42,313 bases of DNA from DASYLJ01 sp964432595 (lineage in GTDB: Bacteria; Desulfobacterota; Binatia; DP-6), in contig CAYSOF010000039.1 of assembly GCA_964432595.1 (NCBI GenBank), positions 1 through 42,313 on the forward strand, given 5' to 3'. The notes beneath the pieces were generated by a model. The model was not told where the DNA came from, made no database searches, and saw nothing but the letters and a program-made list of their open reading frames with translations. Within the stretch, counting starts at the first letter, position 1, and each line of letters starts with the position of its first letter. Below are positions 1 to 7,453 of the stretch, piece by piece. The translations under genes were made by a program, and so were the position numbers.

Positions 1-1
1 A

Positions 2-1294
2 GTTATTGGGCACGTACTAGTGTTCGTGGGCAAGCGCGCGTTTCTGGGCAAAGCCGGCGCGGTCATCGATCTCTGCACGCGCGGCCGCAAGCGCGGGTTC
101 TGTCCGGTGCTCGCCACGCAGCGATTGGCGAAGCTCAACAAGGACGCGGCCGCCGAGCTGAACAACAAGCTGATCGGACGCACCGCACTCGACGTCGACA
201 TGACGCGCGCTGGCGACGAGCTCGGGTTCACCAAGGCCGAGCGGCCGCGCCTGCGTAGCCTGGCCGACGGCCACTTCTTCGCGTTCGGGCCGGCGATCTC
301 CGACACGATCGTGGCGGTCCATGGCGGGCCGGTGCAGACGTCGCATCCGGAGGCGGGATCGAAGCGCGCCCTGAACCCGCCGCCGCCGACGGCGAAGGTG
401 CTGGCGCTCCTGCCCAAGCTGGCCGACCTGCCGGCCGAGGCCGAGGACCGCGCGCGGTCGATCGAGGACCTGCGCCGCGAGGTCGCGCAGCTCAAGCGCG
501 AGCTGGCCGCGGCGAAACGCGCGCAGCCGCCGACCGAGATCAAGACGCGCGATGTGCCGGTCCTGTCCGCGAAGGACCTCCTGCGACTCGAGCGGATCGT
601 CAGCTTACTCGCGGCGGCCGCCGATTCGACCAAGACCGCCGCCGAGATCGCGCACAAGAACGGCGCCGCGTTGTTGAATGAGGCCGCGGACCTCCGCGGC
701 ACCCTATCGCGGGCGGCGGCGCGCGAGCCGGTCGAGCGACCAACGCTGTCGGCGCCCGCCCCACGGCGAGTCGCTCCCGTAGCGCCCACCGTGCCGCGGG
801 CCGCACGAACCGGCGACTCGCCGGCGCTGAAGAAGTGCGCGCGCTCCATCCTGGCCGTCCTGGCGCAGCATCCGGACGGCTGCACCATCGAAAAGATCGC
901 TCTCCTCACCGGCTATCGCATCAGCGGTGGGTTCAAGAACGACCTCGCGGCCCTCCGCTCGCACGGGCTGATGACCGGCGAGAACACCGGCGTCATGCGC
1001 ATCACCGAAGAGGGCCTCGCCTGTGGGCCGTACGCGACACTGCCGAACGGCGGCGACCTTATCGAGTTCTGGCGGAACCATCGTTCGTTCAAGAAGTGCG
1101 CTCGCGCGGTGCTCGGCGCCCTCATCGACCACCCCCACGGCCTGACCATCGATGAGATCGCCGCCGAGACAGGCTACGCGGTGAGTGGAGGCTTCAAGAA
1201 CGATCTCGCCGTGCTGCGCACGGCCGGCGTGATGGTCGGGAAGAACACCGAGCGGATGCGGCTCTCCGACGAGCTGCTCGAGGCCCTCCGATGA
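2..1294 (+). CDS. HerA/FtsK-like ATPase C-terminal part with two C-terminal winged-helix repeats (5' partial)
   Basis: The frame is open to the left edge, so the gene is probably cut there; the first internal start is GTG at 20. Counting residues from that GTG, 15-60 carry the signature of the C-terminal part of HerA/DUF87-type ATPases (IDLCTRGRKRG, then LATQRLAKLNKD and NNKLIGRT). These enzymes are hexameric DNA translocases; in phages their role is unclear. Residues about 138-175 form a charged coiled coil. Two similar segments of about 70 residues follow (about 270-335 and 355-424), each with KKCAR, a GYxxSGGFKNDLAxLR core and a basic end. They look like tandem winged helices that bind DNA. 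Walker A would lie off-window. The place where Walker B (DEAH-like) should be reads GHVL right at the edge, so the ATPase may be inactive or the edge sequence unreliable. The ATGA overlap with the next gene suggests one operon. Confidence 0.72.
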   Translation, partial: VIGHVLVFVGKRAFLGKAGAVIDLCTRGRKRGFCPVLATQRLAKLNKDAAAELNNKLIGRTALDVDMTRAGDELGFTKAERPRLRSLADGHFFAFGPAISDTIVAVHGGPVQTSHPEAGSKRALNPPPPTAKVLALLPKLADLPAEAEDRARSIEDLRREVAQLKRELAAAKRAQPPTEIKTRDVPVLSAKDLLRLERIVSLLAAAADSTKTAAEIAHKNGAALLNEAADLRGTLSRAAAREPVERPTLSAPAPRRVAPVAPTVPRAARTGDSPALKKCARSILAVLAQHPDGCTIEKIALLTGYRISGGFKNDLAALRSHGLMTGENTGVMRITEEGLACGPYATLPNGGDLIEFWRNHRSFKKCARAVLGALIDHPHGLTIDEIAAETGYAVSGGFKNDLAVLRTAGVMVGKNTERMRLSDELLEALR

Positions 1295-1572
1295 GCACCT
1301 ACGTCTGCGACGACTGCGGCGCCGGCGTCCCACCGCCGCGCGAGCCGGCCCTCCCCGGCCTGAAGATCGCCGTCCGATGCGCGCCGTGCGCGCGGAAGGT
1401 CCGCATCACGCACCTCCTCTGCATACTTCCCGACGAAGACGACAGCAGCTTCGAGGATCTGACCGCCTGGGAGCAGGACTTCCTCCCAAGCGTCAGGGAG
1501 CAGTTCGAGAAGCGCGGCACCCTATCCGACGCCCAGCTCGAGGCCCTCGAGCGCATCTACGCAAAGGTGTGA
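1291..1572 (+). CDS. Small zinc-ribbon-like protein
   Basis: This is a 93-residue protein. The N-terminal half has two cysteine pairs (CDDC at residues 6-9 and CAPC near residue 30), which suggests one structural zinc site. The C-terminal half (about 55-93) is acidic and helical, with a WEQDFLPSVREQF...LERIY segment of a kind often seen in small phage proteins. The ATG overlaps the stop of the ATPase gene (ATGA), so the two are translationally coupled. No enzyme motif is visible. A DNA- or protein-binding adaptor role is a guess from the zinc ribbon and the neighbour. Confidence 0.6.
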   Translation: MSTYVCDDCGAGVPPPREPALPGLKIAVRCAPCARKVRITHLLCILPDEDDSSFEDLTAWEQDFLPSVREQFEKRGTLSDAQLEALERIYAKV

Positions 1573-1577
1573 CGACC

Positions 1578-2030
1578 ATGACGACACGAGATCAGCGGAC
1601 CCGGATGGAAGCCATCGGCGCTCACGTGAAGCGCGTGCGGACGTTTCTCGGCCTCACGCAGGAGCACCTCGCCCGGGCGGCCAACGTCAGCCAGGGCGCC
1701 GTGAGCCGCCTCGAGGGCGGCCGCGGCTTGGCCACCCCGTACATGACCGTCTGGCTGGTGCAGCAGCTGCTCTGCACGAGGCTCCGCGCGATCGATACGG
1801 CGTCCGTCTCCCTGGCGAAGGACATCGCCGAGATGCTGGCGCACCCGAGCATGGTGCCCGACAACGACGCGCCGGCGGCCGCCGACCAGGTGACCGCGGA
1901 CCCGCTTCTCGCCGAATACCTCGACGCCTTCCGCCGCGTGCCGGCGGCCGCGCGGCCGCATCTGCTGACGATCGTCGGCACGATCTCGGAGCTCGTGCCG
2001 GGCGCTCGCTCGGCCGGAGCGGCGTCGTGA
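1578..2030 (+). CDS. XRE-family helix-turn-helix regulator
   Basis: This 150-residue protein has a clear Cro/C1-type HTH at about residues 12-65: IGAHVKRVRTFLGLTQEHLA, then NVSQGAVSRLEGGRG. The recognition helix is SQGAVSRLE. The C-terminal half (about 75-150) is helical and could dimerise, but I recognise no peptidase or ligand domain. The ATG at 1578 sits 5 nt after the previous stop. An upstream in-frame extension is open but overlaps the previous gene, so I reject it. In phages such proteins repress early promoters or set the lysis/lysogeny choice. Its place inside a tight early gene cluster fits a regulator, but no operator could be assigned. Confidence 0.8.
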   Translation: MTTRDQRTRMEAIGAHVKRVRTFLGLTQEHLARAANVSQGAVSRLEGGRGLATPYMTVWLVQQLLCTRLRAIDTASVSLAKDIAEMLAHPSMVPDNDAPAAADQVTADPLLAEYLDAFRRVPAAARPHLLTIVGTISELVPGARSAGAAS

Positions 2031-2287
2031 CCGACGAGCTCGCGAGCCACAACGGCAAGTGCCCCTGCACCGCGCGCCTCGTGGTGCGTTGGCCCGACGG
2101 TCGCGAGGAGCGGCCGTGCCTGAAGCATGCCGGTGTCGTTCTACACCAGGTCCTCGGTGCCGACCCGGCCGGCGCGTCGCACGCCGACGTCTTCCTGCTG
2201 ACCGACCGCCACGCGCAGCAGTGCGAAGTCGACGCCCAGACGCCGGTCGTCGACACCGAGTGGCCAGGGGACACCATCCGCCCATGA
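2027..2287 (+). CDS. Small hypothetical protein
   Basis: This is an 86-residue protein starting with GTG, in a GTGA overlap with the stop of the XRE gene. The N-terminus carries C12xC14 (residues CPC) and a later Cys-Leu-Lys-His, so a weak metal site is possible. The rest has no recognisable motif. Its stop overlaps the next gene's ATG by 4 bp, which with good coding character supports it as a real link in the operon. Function unknown. Confidence 0.5.
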   Translation: MTDELASHNGKCPCTARLVVRWPDGREERPCLKHAGVVLHQVLGADPAGASHADVFLLTDRHAQQCEVDAQTPVVDTEWPGDTIRP

Positions 2288-2832
2288 AGGTGACGCATCT
2301 CGCAGCGCCCGTGCGCGACGGCACTACGCAACGCTGCGCACGCTGCGGCATCGACATCACTCCCGCCTGGGGATGGTGGCCGTTCAACCACGCGATCGTC
2401 TTCGACGACGACAGCGGCGCCCGCTCTGATGCGGAGGCGTGGCGCGGCGAGCTGCCACCCCCGTGCGAGGGCGCTGGTGGACCCGCGCCCGTCGTCCCGT
2501 ACCTCTTCGCCACCTGCGACGGTCGCCTCGTCGGCTTCGCGATCCTATCGGAGTACCACGGTGGCGACCGCGAGAAATGTAAAACGATCGACGACCGCCT
2601 CCTCAGCGGCGCCTGGATGGCGACGCTCACCTGGCCCGGCATCCACCAGTCATCGATCGGACACGTCCTCGTCGAGGCCTGGCCGAAGATCATCGAACTA
2701 CCGACCGATCGCCTGTTCGCGCGGGATGATCTCCCCTTCCACGTGCCCGTCGTGAAGCTCTTCCAGCATCGCTGGCACCCGCGCGCGCATCACGCGCCGG
2801 CGGTCACCCAGGCTGGCGGAGCCCTTCAATGA
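2284..2832 (+). CDS. Hypothetical protein with N-terminal CxxC motif
   Basis: The 182-residue reading starts at the ATG at 2284, in a 4-bp overlap with the previous gene; longer upstream readings run into that gene and are rejected. Near residue 18 there is RCARCGIDI, a single knuckle-like CxxC, followed by a Trp-rich patch (PAWGWWPFN). The central part is a mixed alpha/beta region with no catalytic signature I recognise. The last 15 residues are Ala/His-rich. It lies in a cluster of small early phage proteins. No function proposed. Confidence 0.5.
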   Translation: MKVTHLAAPVRDGTTQRCARCGIDITPAWGWWPFNHAIVFDDDSGARSDAEAWRGELPPPCEGAGGPAPVVPYLFATCDGRLVGFAILSEYHGGDREKCKTIDDRLLSGAWMATLTWPGIHQSSIGHVLVEAWPKIIELPTDRLFARDDLPFHVPVVKLFQHRWHPRAHHAPAVTQAGGALQ

Positions 2833-3035
2833 TCCGCGTCTACGCCGGCAAGAAGGCCTGCGGCTGCTACGCAGCCGCGATAGACGCCTCGCGGGTGCCG
2901 CGTCGCGATCTCGCTGAGGCGCTCGGCGAGATGGTGCTGAACGGCCTCGCGATCGAGACGCACGACGGCCCCGTGCGGCTGGCGATTGGCGGCTGCACGC
3001 ACGGCGACGCCGCGACCATGGAGAAGGACACATGA
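2829..3035 (+). CDS. Small hypothetical protein
   Basis: This is a 68-residue protein (MIRVYAGKKACGCYAAAID...) that overlaps both neighbours by 4 bp (ATGA at each end). It has a CGC near residue 11 and a lone Cys near residue 55. The pattern 'short strand, CGC, helix, strand' occurs in many small phage proteins of unknown role. The tight coupling on both sides is the main evidence that it is translated. Confidence 0.5.
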   Translation: MIRVYAGKKACGCYAAAIDASRVPRRDLAEALGEMVLNGLAIETHDGPVRLAIGGCTHGDAATMEKDT

Positions 3036-3475
3036 AGGTGATCTTCCTCGACGTCGACGGCGTCCTGAACAACGTGGCGGCCTTCGAGGCCGCTCGCGGC
3101 AGGAACGGGACCGACGTGCTCTCTCGGGAGTGCGTCGAGCGCTGCAACCAGCTCGTCGCGCGCACGGGCGCCCGGATCGTGCTCTCGTCGACGTGGCGCC
3201 TGATCAAGGACTTCCGCGGCATCCTGCGGGACGGAGGCCTGCGGGCGTCGATCATCGACCGGACTCCCTACTTCACCGACGGCGATCGCCGCCGCGGCGC
3301 CGAGATCGCCGACTGGCTGCGGCGGAACGGCGGCGACGTCGCCCGCTACGTCATCCTCGACGACGACAGCGACATGCTCGAGGAGCAGCTGCCGTACTTC
3401 GTCCAGACCACCTTCGAGCTGGGCCTGACGGACGAGCACGTCGAGCGCGCCGTCGCGATCCTGGGGGCGGTCTGA
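3032..3475 (+). CDS. HAD-superfamily phosphatase (Swiss-army-knife RNA repair HAD type)
   Basis: This 147-residue protein has all four HAD motifs. Motif I is FLDVDGVLN, with nucleophile D7 and acid/base D9. Motif II is VLSSTWR (about 50-56). A basic RRRG...IADWL segment near 88-96 fits motif III, and motif IV is VILDDDSDM (about 107-115). The small size, the SSTWR form and the RG..I..WL pattern match the HAD subgroup found in phages and in RNA/DNA end-repair proteins. A phosphatase acting on nucleotide or polynucleotide ends is a reasonable inference. ATGA overlaps upstream and a 1-bp overlap downstream place it in the early operon. The ASCH gene next door and the DNA ligase at about 11 kb may act in the same nucleic-acid repair context. 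Confidence 0.8.
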   Translation: MKVIFLDVDGVLNNVAAFEAARGRNGTDVLSRECVERCNQLVARTGARIVLSSTWRLIKDFRGILRDGGLRASIIDRTPYFTDGDRRRGAEIADWLRRNGGDVARYVILDDDSDMLEEQLPYFVQTTFELGLTDEHVERAVAILGAV

Positions 3476-4125
3476 TGCGCAACATCAGCTGCCGCCTGAC
3501 AACGGCCCAGATCATCGCGCGCCTGAAGCGCGTCACCCGTCGTGTCGGCTGGACGTACCTCCGCCCCGGCGATCGCCTCTGCGCCATCGAGAAGGGCCAG
3601 GGGCTGAAGAAGGGGCAGCGTGTGAAGCGTCTCGCCGTGCTGCGCATCGTCGACGTGCGGTTCGAGCCGCTCCAGAAGCTGCTCGACCACCTGGCCTACG
3701 GGTTCGCAGAGGTCGCGCTCGAAGGGTTCCGGTGCCCCGAGGGCGTCGACTGGGCGACCCACGTGCGCTGGTTCGTATCGATGTTCTGCGAGACGCACGA
3801 TGGCGTCACGCTGCAGACGCCGCTCACCCGAATCCGCTTCGAGTACGAGGAGCCTGCGCCGGCTGGATTCGAGTGGGCCCGCGCGTGCCACGACGAACGC
3901 CCCGCCCACAGCCTGGTGTTTCGCGGGCGTCGCGGCGTCGCGAACATCTGGGACAACGGCGACCACTTCGTCTGGTCGACCTGGGATCGCGATGGCGTCG
4001 GCGGCGAGAACGCCGCGGACCAGACGCTCGAGCTCGCGCAGCGAGAGGTCTACGCGGCGCTCGCGCGCCAGGTGAAGCGCGACCCGGGCCGCTGGTGGCC
4101 GATCGAGGAGGTGTCGCGTGCCTAA
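3475..4125 (+). CDS. ASCH-domain-like phage protein
   Basis: The 216-residue reading starts at the ATG at 3475, 1 bp into the preceding stop. Residues about 10-75 match the phage ASCH/PUA-like pattern: TRRVGWTYLRPGDRL, then EKGQGLKKGQ and LAVLRIVDVRFEPL. ASCH folds bind RNA or modified nucleotides. Residues about 65-125 continue the domain, with 'GFAEVALEGFRCPEG...HVRWFVSMFC'. The C-terminal third (about 130-216) contains a Trp-rich stretch (VWSTWDRDG) and no motif I can name. It overlaps the downstream DUF5131 gene by 8 bp. The RNA-binding role is family knowledge; the target is unknown. Confidence 0.72.
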   Translation: MRNISCRLTTAQIIARLKRVTRRVGWTYLRPGDRLCAIEKGQGLKKGQRVKRLAVLRIVDVRFEPLQKLLDHLAYGFAEVALEGFRCPEGVDWATHVRWFVSMFCETHDGVTLQTPLTRIRFEYEEPAPAGFEWARACHDERPAHSLVFRGRRGVANIWDNGDHFVWSTWDRDGVGGENAADQTLELAQREVYAALARQVKRDPGRWWPIEEVSRA

Positions 4126-5236
4126 GACGTCTATCGAGTGGACCGACGCCAGCGTCAACCCGATCCGCGCGCGCGACAAGGCGACTGGTGCCGAGGGGCA
4201 CTGGTGCGTGAAGATCAGCCCCGGCTGCAAGAACTGCTACGCGTCGCGGACGCAGCCGCGGCTCCGGATGCACGCCTACGAGGCCGGCAACCGCGACAAG
4301 ATCGAGGTCTACCTCGATCCGAAGCGGTTTGACGAGGTCCTGCGCCGGCGCATCCCGACGAAGTGGTTCTGGGCCGACATGACGGACCTCTTCGGGGACT
4401 GGGTACCCGACGAGTGGATCGACGAATGCCTCGCCGTGATGACGTTGACGCCGGATCACACCCACCAGGTCCTCACGAAGCGAGCCGACCGCGCGCGCCG
4501 CTACTTCGACGGCGCGAAGGACCGAGTGTCGCGCCGAGCCGCCCGCCTTTGGGAGGAGCTGTCACCGCCGCCGCTCCGGAAACGCATCTGGCACCGAGCC
4601 GAGGAATACGGCCGCGGTGCGGATTGGTGGCCGCTCCCGAACGTCTGGCTCGGCGTCTCCGTCGAGAACCAGGCCGCGGCCGACGAGCGCATCCCGCTCC
4701 TGCTGCAGACGCCGGCTGCCGTGCGGTGGATCTCGGCCGAGCCGCTGCTCGAGCGCATCGACATCGCCCGCTATCTGAAGCCGACGCTCGTCGCTCGAGA
4801 CGGTCGACGATTGCAGCATCCCGACCCAGCCATCCCGGACACCGGCGGCACGTGGGAGTTCGGCCTCGATTGGTGCGTCGGCGGTTTCGAGAGCGGCCCC
4901 GGCGCCCGTCCCGGACACCTCGGCGCCGCGCGCTCGCTGCGCGACCAGGTCGTCGGCGCCGGCAAGGCATTCTTCTGGAAGCAGAACGGCGAGTACCTGC
5001 CCGTCGAGGGCATCGCCACCGAGGCGGGCGGAGTGCGCTTCGTGCCCGGCATCGGGCTCGACGGCATCGGCAAGATGCTGCGCTGGGACGGCGAGGCGTT
5101 CCGCTCGGGAGCGAAGGACGAGCTCGCGAAGAGCTTCCTACGCCCCGGCACATTCGCCGTGAAGGTCGGCAAGAAGGCCGCCGGCCGCCTCCTCGACGGC
5201 GTCGAGTGGTCGCAGTTCCCGGAGGTGACGCGGTGA
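4118..5236 (+). CDS. DUF5131 / phage Gp37-Gp68 family radical-SAM-like protein
   Basis: This 372-residue protein starts at GTG 4118. The N-terminus TSIEWTDASVNPI, followed by HWCVKISPGCKNCYA with three cysteines, is the hallmark of the DUF5131 (Gp37/Gp68) family. Its cysteine cluster resembles the 4Fe-4S site of radical SAM enzymes. Further family segments are FWADMTDLFGDWVP, VLTKRADRARRYF, NVWLGVSVENQAAADERI and RWISAEPLLE. The family is common in phages and prophages. A radical-SAM-type modification of nucleic acid or protein has been suggested, but the substrate is not known to me. It overlaps the ASCH gene upstream by 8 bp, and its stop overlaps the next start, so it is part of the same operon. 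Confidence 0.88.
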   Translation: MPKTSIEWTDASVNPIRARDKATGAEGHWCVKISPGCKNCYASRTQPRLRMHAYEAGNRDKIEVYLDPKRFDEVLRRRIPTKWFWADMTDLFGDWVPDEWIDECLAVMTLTPDHTHQVLTKRADRARRYFDGAKDRVSRRAARLWEELSPPPLRKRIWHRAEEYGRGADWWPLPNVWLGVSVENQAAADERIPLLLQTPAAVRWISAEPLLERIDIARYLKPTLVARDGRRLQHPDPAIPDTGGTWEFGLDWCVGGFESGPGARPGHLGAARSLRDQVVGAGKAFFWKQNGEYLPVEGIATEAGGVRFVPGIGLDGIGKMLRWDGEAFRSGAKDELAKSFLRPGTFAVKVGKKAAGRLLDGVEWSQFPEVTR

Positions 5237-5550
5237 TGGACGAGCGTCGTCGGTACGTGCGGCTCGGCGTCGACGGCATCGAGCAGCGCGCGTTGCTCAT
5301 CGTCGTGAACGGCGAGCCTGGCTTCGACGCTCGCTGGCCGGACACCTGCAGCGAATGCTGCTTCGACACCATCGACGGGCAGCATCCAGAGGGCACGGTC
5401 TATCATCCGGTGCACGGCGTCGCGCTCGGCGACGGCTGCCGGGCGTGCCGCGGGCGCGGTTGGCGGTTACGTCGTGAGTGGGTTCCGCTCTTCGATCGAG
5501 CTGAGCGGAAGCGCCTTGGCTTTCCTGAGGTGGCGCGTGGGATGGGCTGA
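5236..5550 (+). CDS. Small zinc-finger-like protein
   Basis: This 104-residue protein has CSEC-C near residue 37 and a DnaJ-like CRACRGRGW near residue 71. Together these give two pairs of cysteines, likely one zinc site. The ATG at 5236 overlaps the previous stop; a GTG one codon earlier (5233) is equally possible. It is the first of three consecutive Cys-rich small proteins (to 6317). The function is unknown; nucleic-acid binding is a guess. Confidence 0.55.
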   Translation: MDERRRYVRLGVDGIEQRALLIVVNGEPGFDARWPDTCSECCFDTIDGQHPEGTVYHPVHGVALGDGCRACRGRGWRLRREWVPLFDRAERKRLGFPEVARGMG

Positions 5551-5851
5551 CTGCGGAACGGACAGCAAGGGCCGACCCATCGGGTATGCGCACCAGGCCA
5601 CGTGCGACGAGCCCGGATGCTCGGAGCAGATCGACCGCGGGCTCTCCTACGCGTGCGGCGACATGCACGGCGAGACCGCCGAGGGCTGCGAGAACTACTT
5701 CTGCGAGGCGCATCGACAGAACCCGGTGCAGACGGCCGACGGTCGCACGATCCTGGTCTGCACCACCTGCGCCGCGTCGCTGCTCGAAAGCGGCGAGTAT
5801 CGCGAGGACGACGACGAGGGGCTCGTGAGGAAGGACGCTGCCGGTGTCTGA
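5537..5851 (+). CDS. Small Cys-rich protein
   Basis: I choose the GTG at 5537 because a GAGG ribosome-binding site lies 6 nt upstream and the overlap with the preceding gene is then only 14 bp; a start at 5474 would overlap by 77 bp. The resulting 104-residue protein has about ten cysteines spread over residues 7-85 (CDEPGC, YACGDMHG, CENYFC, CTTCAAS), which suggests two zinc-binding sites. The last 20 residues are acidic. No enzyme motif is seen. It overlaps the next gene by 8 bp. Confidence 0.52.
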   Translation: MGWADCGTDSKGRPIGYAHQATCDEPGCSEQIDRGLSYACGDMHGETAEGCENYFCEAHRQNPVQTADGRTILVCTTCAASLLESGEYREDDDEGLVRKDAAGV

Positions 5852-6317
5852 CGACGTCGACCGCAATGACCCGAACTACCTGCCGCCTGGCACGCACAAG
5901 CATACGTGCGCCGGCGCCGACTGCCAGGCGTGGTGGCCGTGCGACGACCGGTGCCCGGGCCCGGCACATCGCGCGGCGTACTGCTTCAAATGCTACCCGC
6001 GCGACAGCGGGCTCACGATGGCGCGGCCGCCGGACCGTGCGGCGAAGGTAGAGCACGTGCGCCGTGCACCACAGACGCGCGAGCACACGTGTCACTGGCC
6101 CGGCTGCACCGTCCAGGTCCCGCCGGCGATGTGGGGCTGCAAACCGCACTGGATGAAGCTACCGAAGGCGCTCCGCGATCGCGTCTGGGCGGCGTACCGG
6201 CCGGGCCAGGAGACCGACATGGACCCGTCGGCCGAATATCTCGCGGTCGCCGACGATGTGCAGCGGTGGATTCGCGAGCAGACACCGACGGCGCCGGCAC
6301 AGGGGAGGCTCTTGTGA
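5844..6317 (+). CDS. Phage protein with CxWPGC...GCKPHW...LPKALRD motif
   Basis: This 157-residue protein has two parts. The first 65 residues are Cys/His-rich (HTCAGADC, CDDRCPGPAH, YCFKCYP). The second part carries CHWPGCTVQVPPAMWGCKPHW, then LPKALRDRVWAAYRPGQE. This combination recurs in many small phage and prophage proteins. The four cysteine/histidine ligands suggest a treble-clef or zinc-ribbon fold followed by an amphipathic helix. Its function has not been established as far as I know. It ends the first early gene cluster; the next gene is on the other strand, 20 bp away. Confidence 0.65.
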   Translation: MSDDVDRNDPNYLPPGTHKHTCAGADCQAWWPCDDRCPGPAHRAAYCFKCYPRDSGLTMARPPDRAAKVEHVRRAPQTREHTCHWPGCTVQVPPAMWGCKPHWMKLPKALRDRVWAAYRPGQETDMDPSAEYLAVADDVQRWIREQTPTAPAQGRLL

Positions 6318-6337
6318 CGACCACCGAGGCGTCGAGC

Positions 6338-6724
6338 TCACAGACGAGCGAGCTGGACGACACCCGCGATCACGCCCGCAAGAAACGCTCCCAGGCTGGC
6401 GAGCGCAATGCCGAACGTCCACCACAAGAACTGCGTGTGCTTCGTCCCAGTGAACGTCTCAGCGAAGATGTCCTCACTGTAGAGCGCGAGCTGCGTGCGG
6501 TAGCTGCCGGCGAACGACAGCACGCCAAGGACCAGGCCCACGGCGAACAACAGCAACGGCGCCACCGCGAGGGACGCGAGCCCGGCGCGCTCGGGCTTAG
6601 CCAAATACGCAAGGCACGCGACCATCGCGCCCCCGTTCAGCAGAACCAACGTCTTGAACGCCTCAACGCTGATCGTGACCATCGACTTCAGCGTCTCCAG
6701 AGCATGCTGCTCCTTGAACGTCAT
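6338..6724 (-). CDS. Small three-helix membrane protein
   Basis: This 128-residue minus-strand protein has three hydrophobic helices at about 22-41, 47-74 and 99-123. An N-terminal amphipathic segment (EQHALETLKSMVTISVEAFK) precedes a first helix containing LLNGGA. The N-terminus and this helix are typical of a small inner-membrane protein family seen in phages and proteobacteria. It is oriented against its neighbours. Its start faces the divergent spacer 6725-6866, and its stop is 20 bp from the stop of the + gene. Such stand-alone genes in phages often act as morons (superinfection exclusion, membrane defence), but nothing in the sequence proves this. Confidence 0.68.
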   Translation of the reverse strand: MTFKEQHALETLKSMVTISVEAFKTLVLLNGGAMVACLAYLAKPERAGLASLAVAPLLLFAVGLVLGVLSFAGSYRTQLALYSEDIFAETFTGTKHTQFLWWTFGIALASLGAFLAGVIAGVVQLARL

Positions 6725-6793
6725 AGGTCCGTTGTTACCACGCGGCCAAGCGCCGGCGCCAAGCGTTACCGTCGGCCGGAGGAGGCTTCCATG
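6725..6793. promoter_or_regulatory. Divergent spacer, likely promoter/operator region
   Basis: This short spacer separates the minus-strand membrane gene from the + array and gene at 6867, so transcription of both must start in or near it. It contains an 8-bp direct repeat GCCAAGCG (about 6744-6751 and 6757-6764) separated by CCGGC, which could be an operator. No convincing -35/-10 pair was found, so the promoter call rests on geometry only. Confidence 0.3.
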
Positions 6794-6863
6794 TGGTGAG
6801 GTCGGCTCAGGTAAGGTCTGCCACGGTACGGTCGGGTATGGTCAGCTACGGTGAGGTGAGGCG
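6794..6863 (+). repeat. Pentanucleotide array A (14 units, NGSYN)
   Basis: Fourteen consecutive 5-nt units run without any phase slip: TGGTG, AGGTC, GGCTC, AGGTA and so on, ending CGGTG, AGGTG, AGGCG. Position 2 is G in all units, position 3 is G or C, position 4 is T or C, and positions 1 and 5 vary. Three nt (TCT) separate the last unit from the ATG of the gene at 6867, so the final AGGTGAGG also serves as the Shine-Dalgarno sequence. Confidence 0.9.
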
Positions 6864-6866
6864 TCT

Positions 6867-7445
6867 ATGAAGACAGGGACGTTGGTGTTGAACGGAAAGT
6901 CGCCGCTCTTGATGCACAACCCGGCGGCGATGAAGCGGAGCGGCGGCGGGAAGAAGCAGATTCCGTCCGCCGAGGACGAGGCGGCGGCCGCCGCCTACTG
7001 GACGAAAGACAAGTCGAGCCTGTGCATCCACGCGCAGCATCTGCACGCGACGCTGATCGGCGCCGCAGCCGGCTACCGCATTCAGGGCCGTCGTTCGGTG
7101 ATCCCGTACCTCTCCGGCTGTATCGAGATCATGCCCGACGAGATTCCGCTGGGAACGACGCAGTACGAGATCGATGTGCGCCCGGTGATGGTCCAGCGTG
7201 CGCGCGTTCTCCGGGCACGCGCCGCGGTGTTCCCCTGGAAGGCCGAGTGCACGATCGAGTACGACGACTCCGTCTTCAGCGATGAGTTCATGCGCACGAC
7301 CTTCGTCGAGATCGTCGAGCACGCGGGGCGCGCCGTCGGCCTTCTCGACTTCGCGCCCCGTCACCGAGGCCGCTTTGGACGCTTCACGATCGATTCGTGG
7401 ACGCTCGGCGAGCAGCCGACCGCCAGGCGGCGACGCGCCAGCTGA
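6867..7445 (+). CDS. Phage 'PLLMHN'-family protein (possible RAMP/Cas7-like fold)
   Basis: This is a 192-residue protein. Its first strand, TLVLNGKSPLLMHNP, and the C-terminal LLDFAPRHRGRFGRFTI are the two signatures I associate with a widespread but uncharacterised phage protein family. Between them lie HAQHLHATLIGAAAGY, a PYLSGCIEI strand, DVRPVMVQRARVLRARA and a helix FVEIVEHAGRAVGLLD. The order (strand, loop, helix, beta-rich middle, Gly-Arg-Phe end) is reminiscent of RAMP/Cas7-type RNA-binding folds; that is my inference and needs structure comparison. The gene is preceded by pentanucleotide array A and followed by arrays B-F, which makes it the best candidate partner of those repeats. 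The C-terminal tail TARRRRAS is basic. Confidence 0.68.
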   Translation: MKTGTLVLNGKSPLLMHNPAAMKRSGGGKKQIPSAEDEAAAAAYWTKDKSSLCIHAQHLHATLIGAAAGYRIQGRRSVIPYLSGCIEIMPDEIPLGTTQYEIDVRPVMVQRARVLRARAAVFPWKAECTIEYDDSVFSDEFMRTTFVEIVEHAGRAVGLLDFAPRHRGRFGRFTIDSWTLGEQPTARRRRAS

Positions 7446-7453
7446 CCAGCTTC

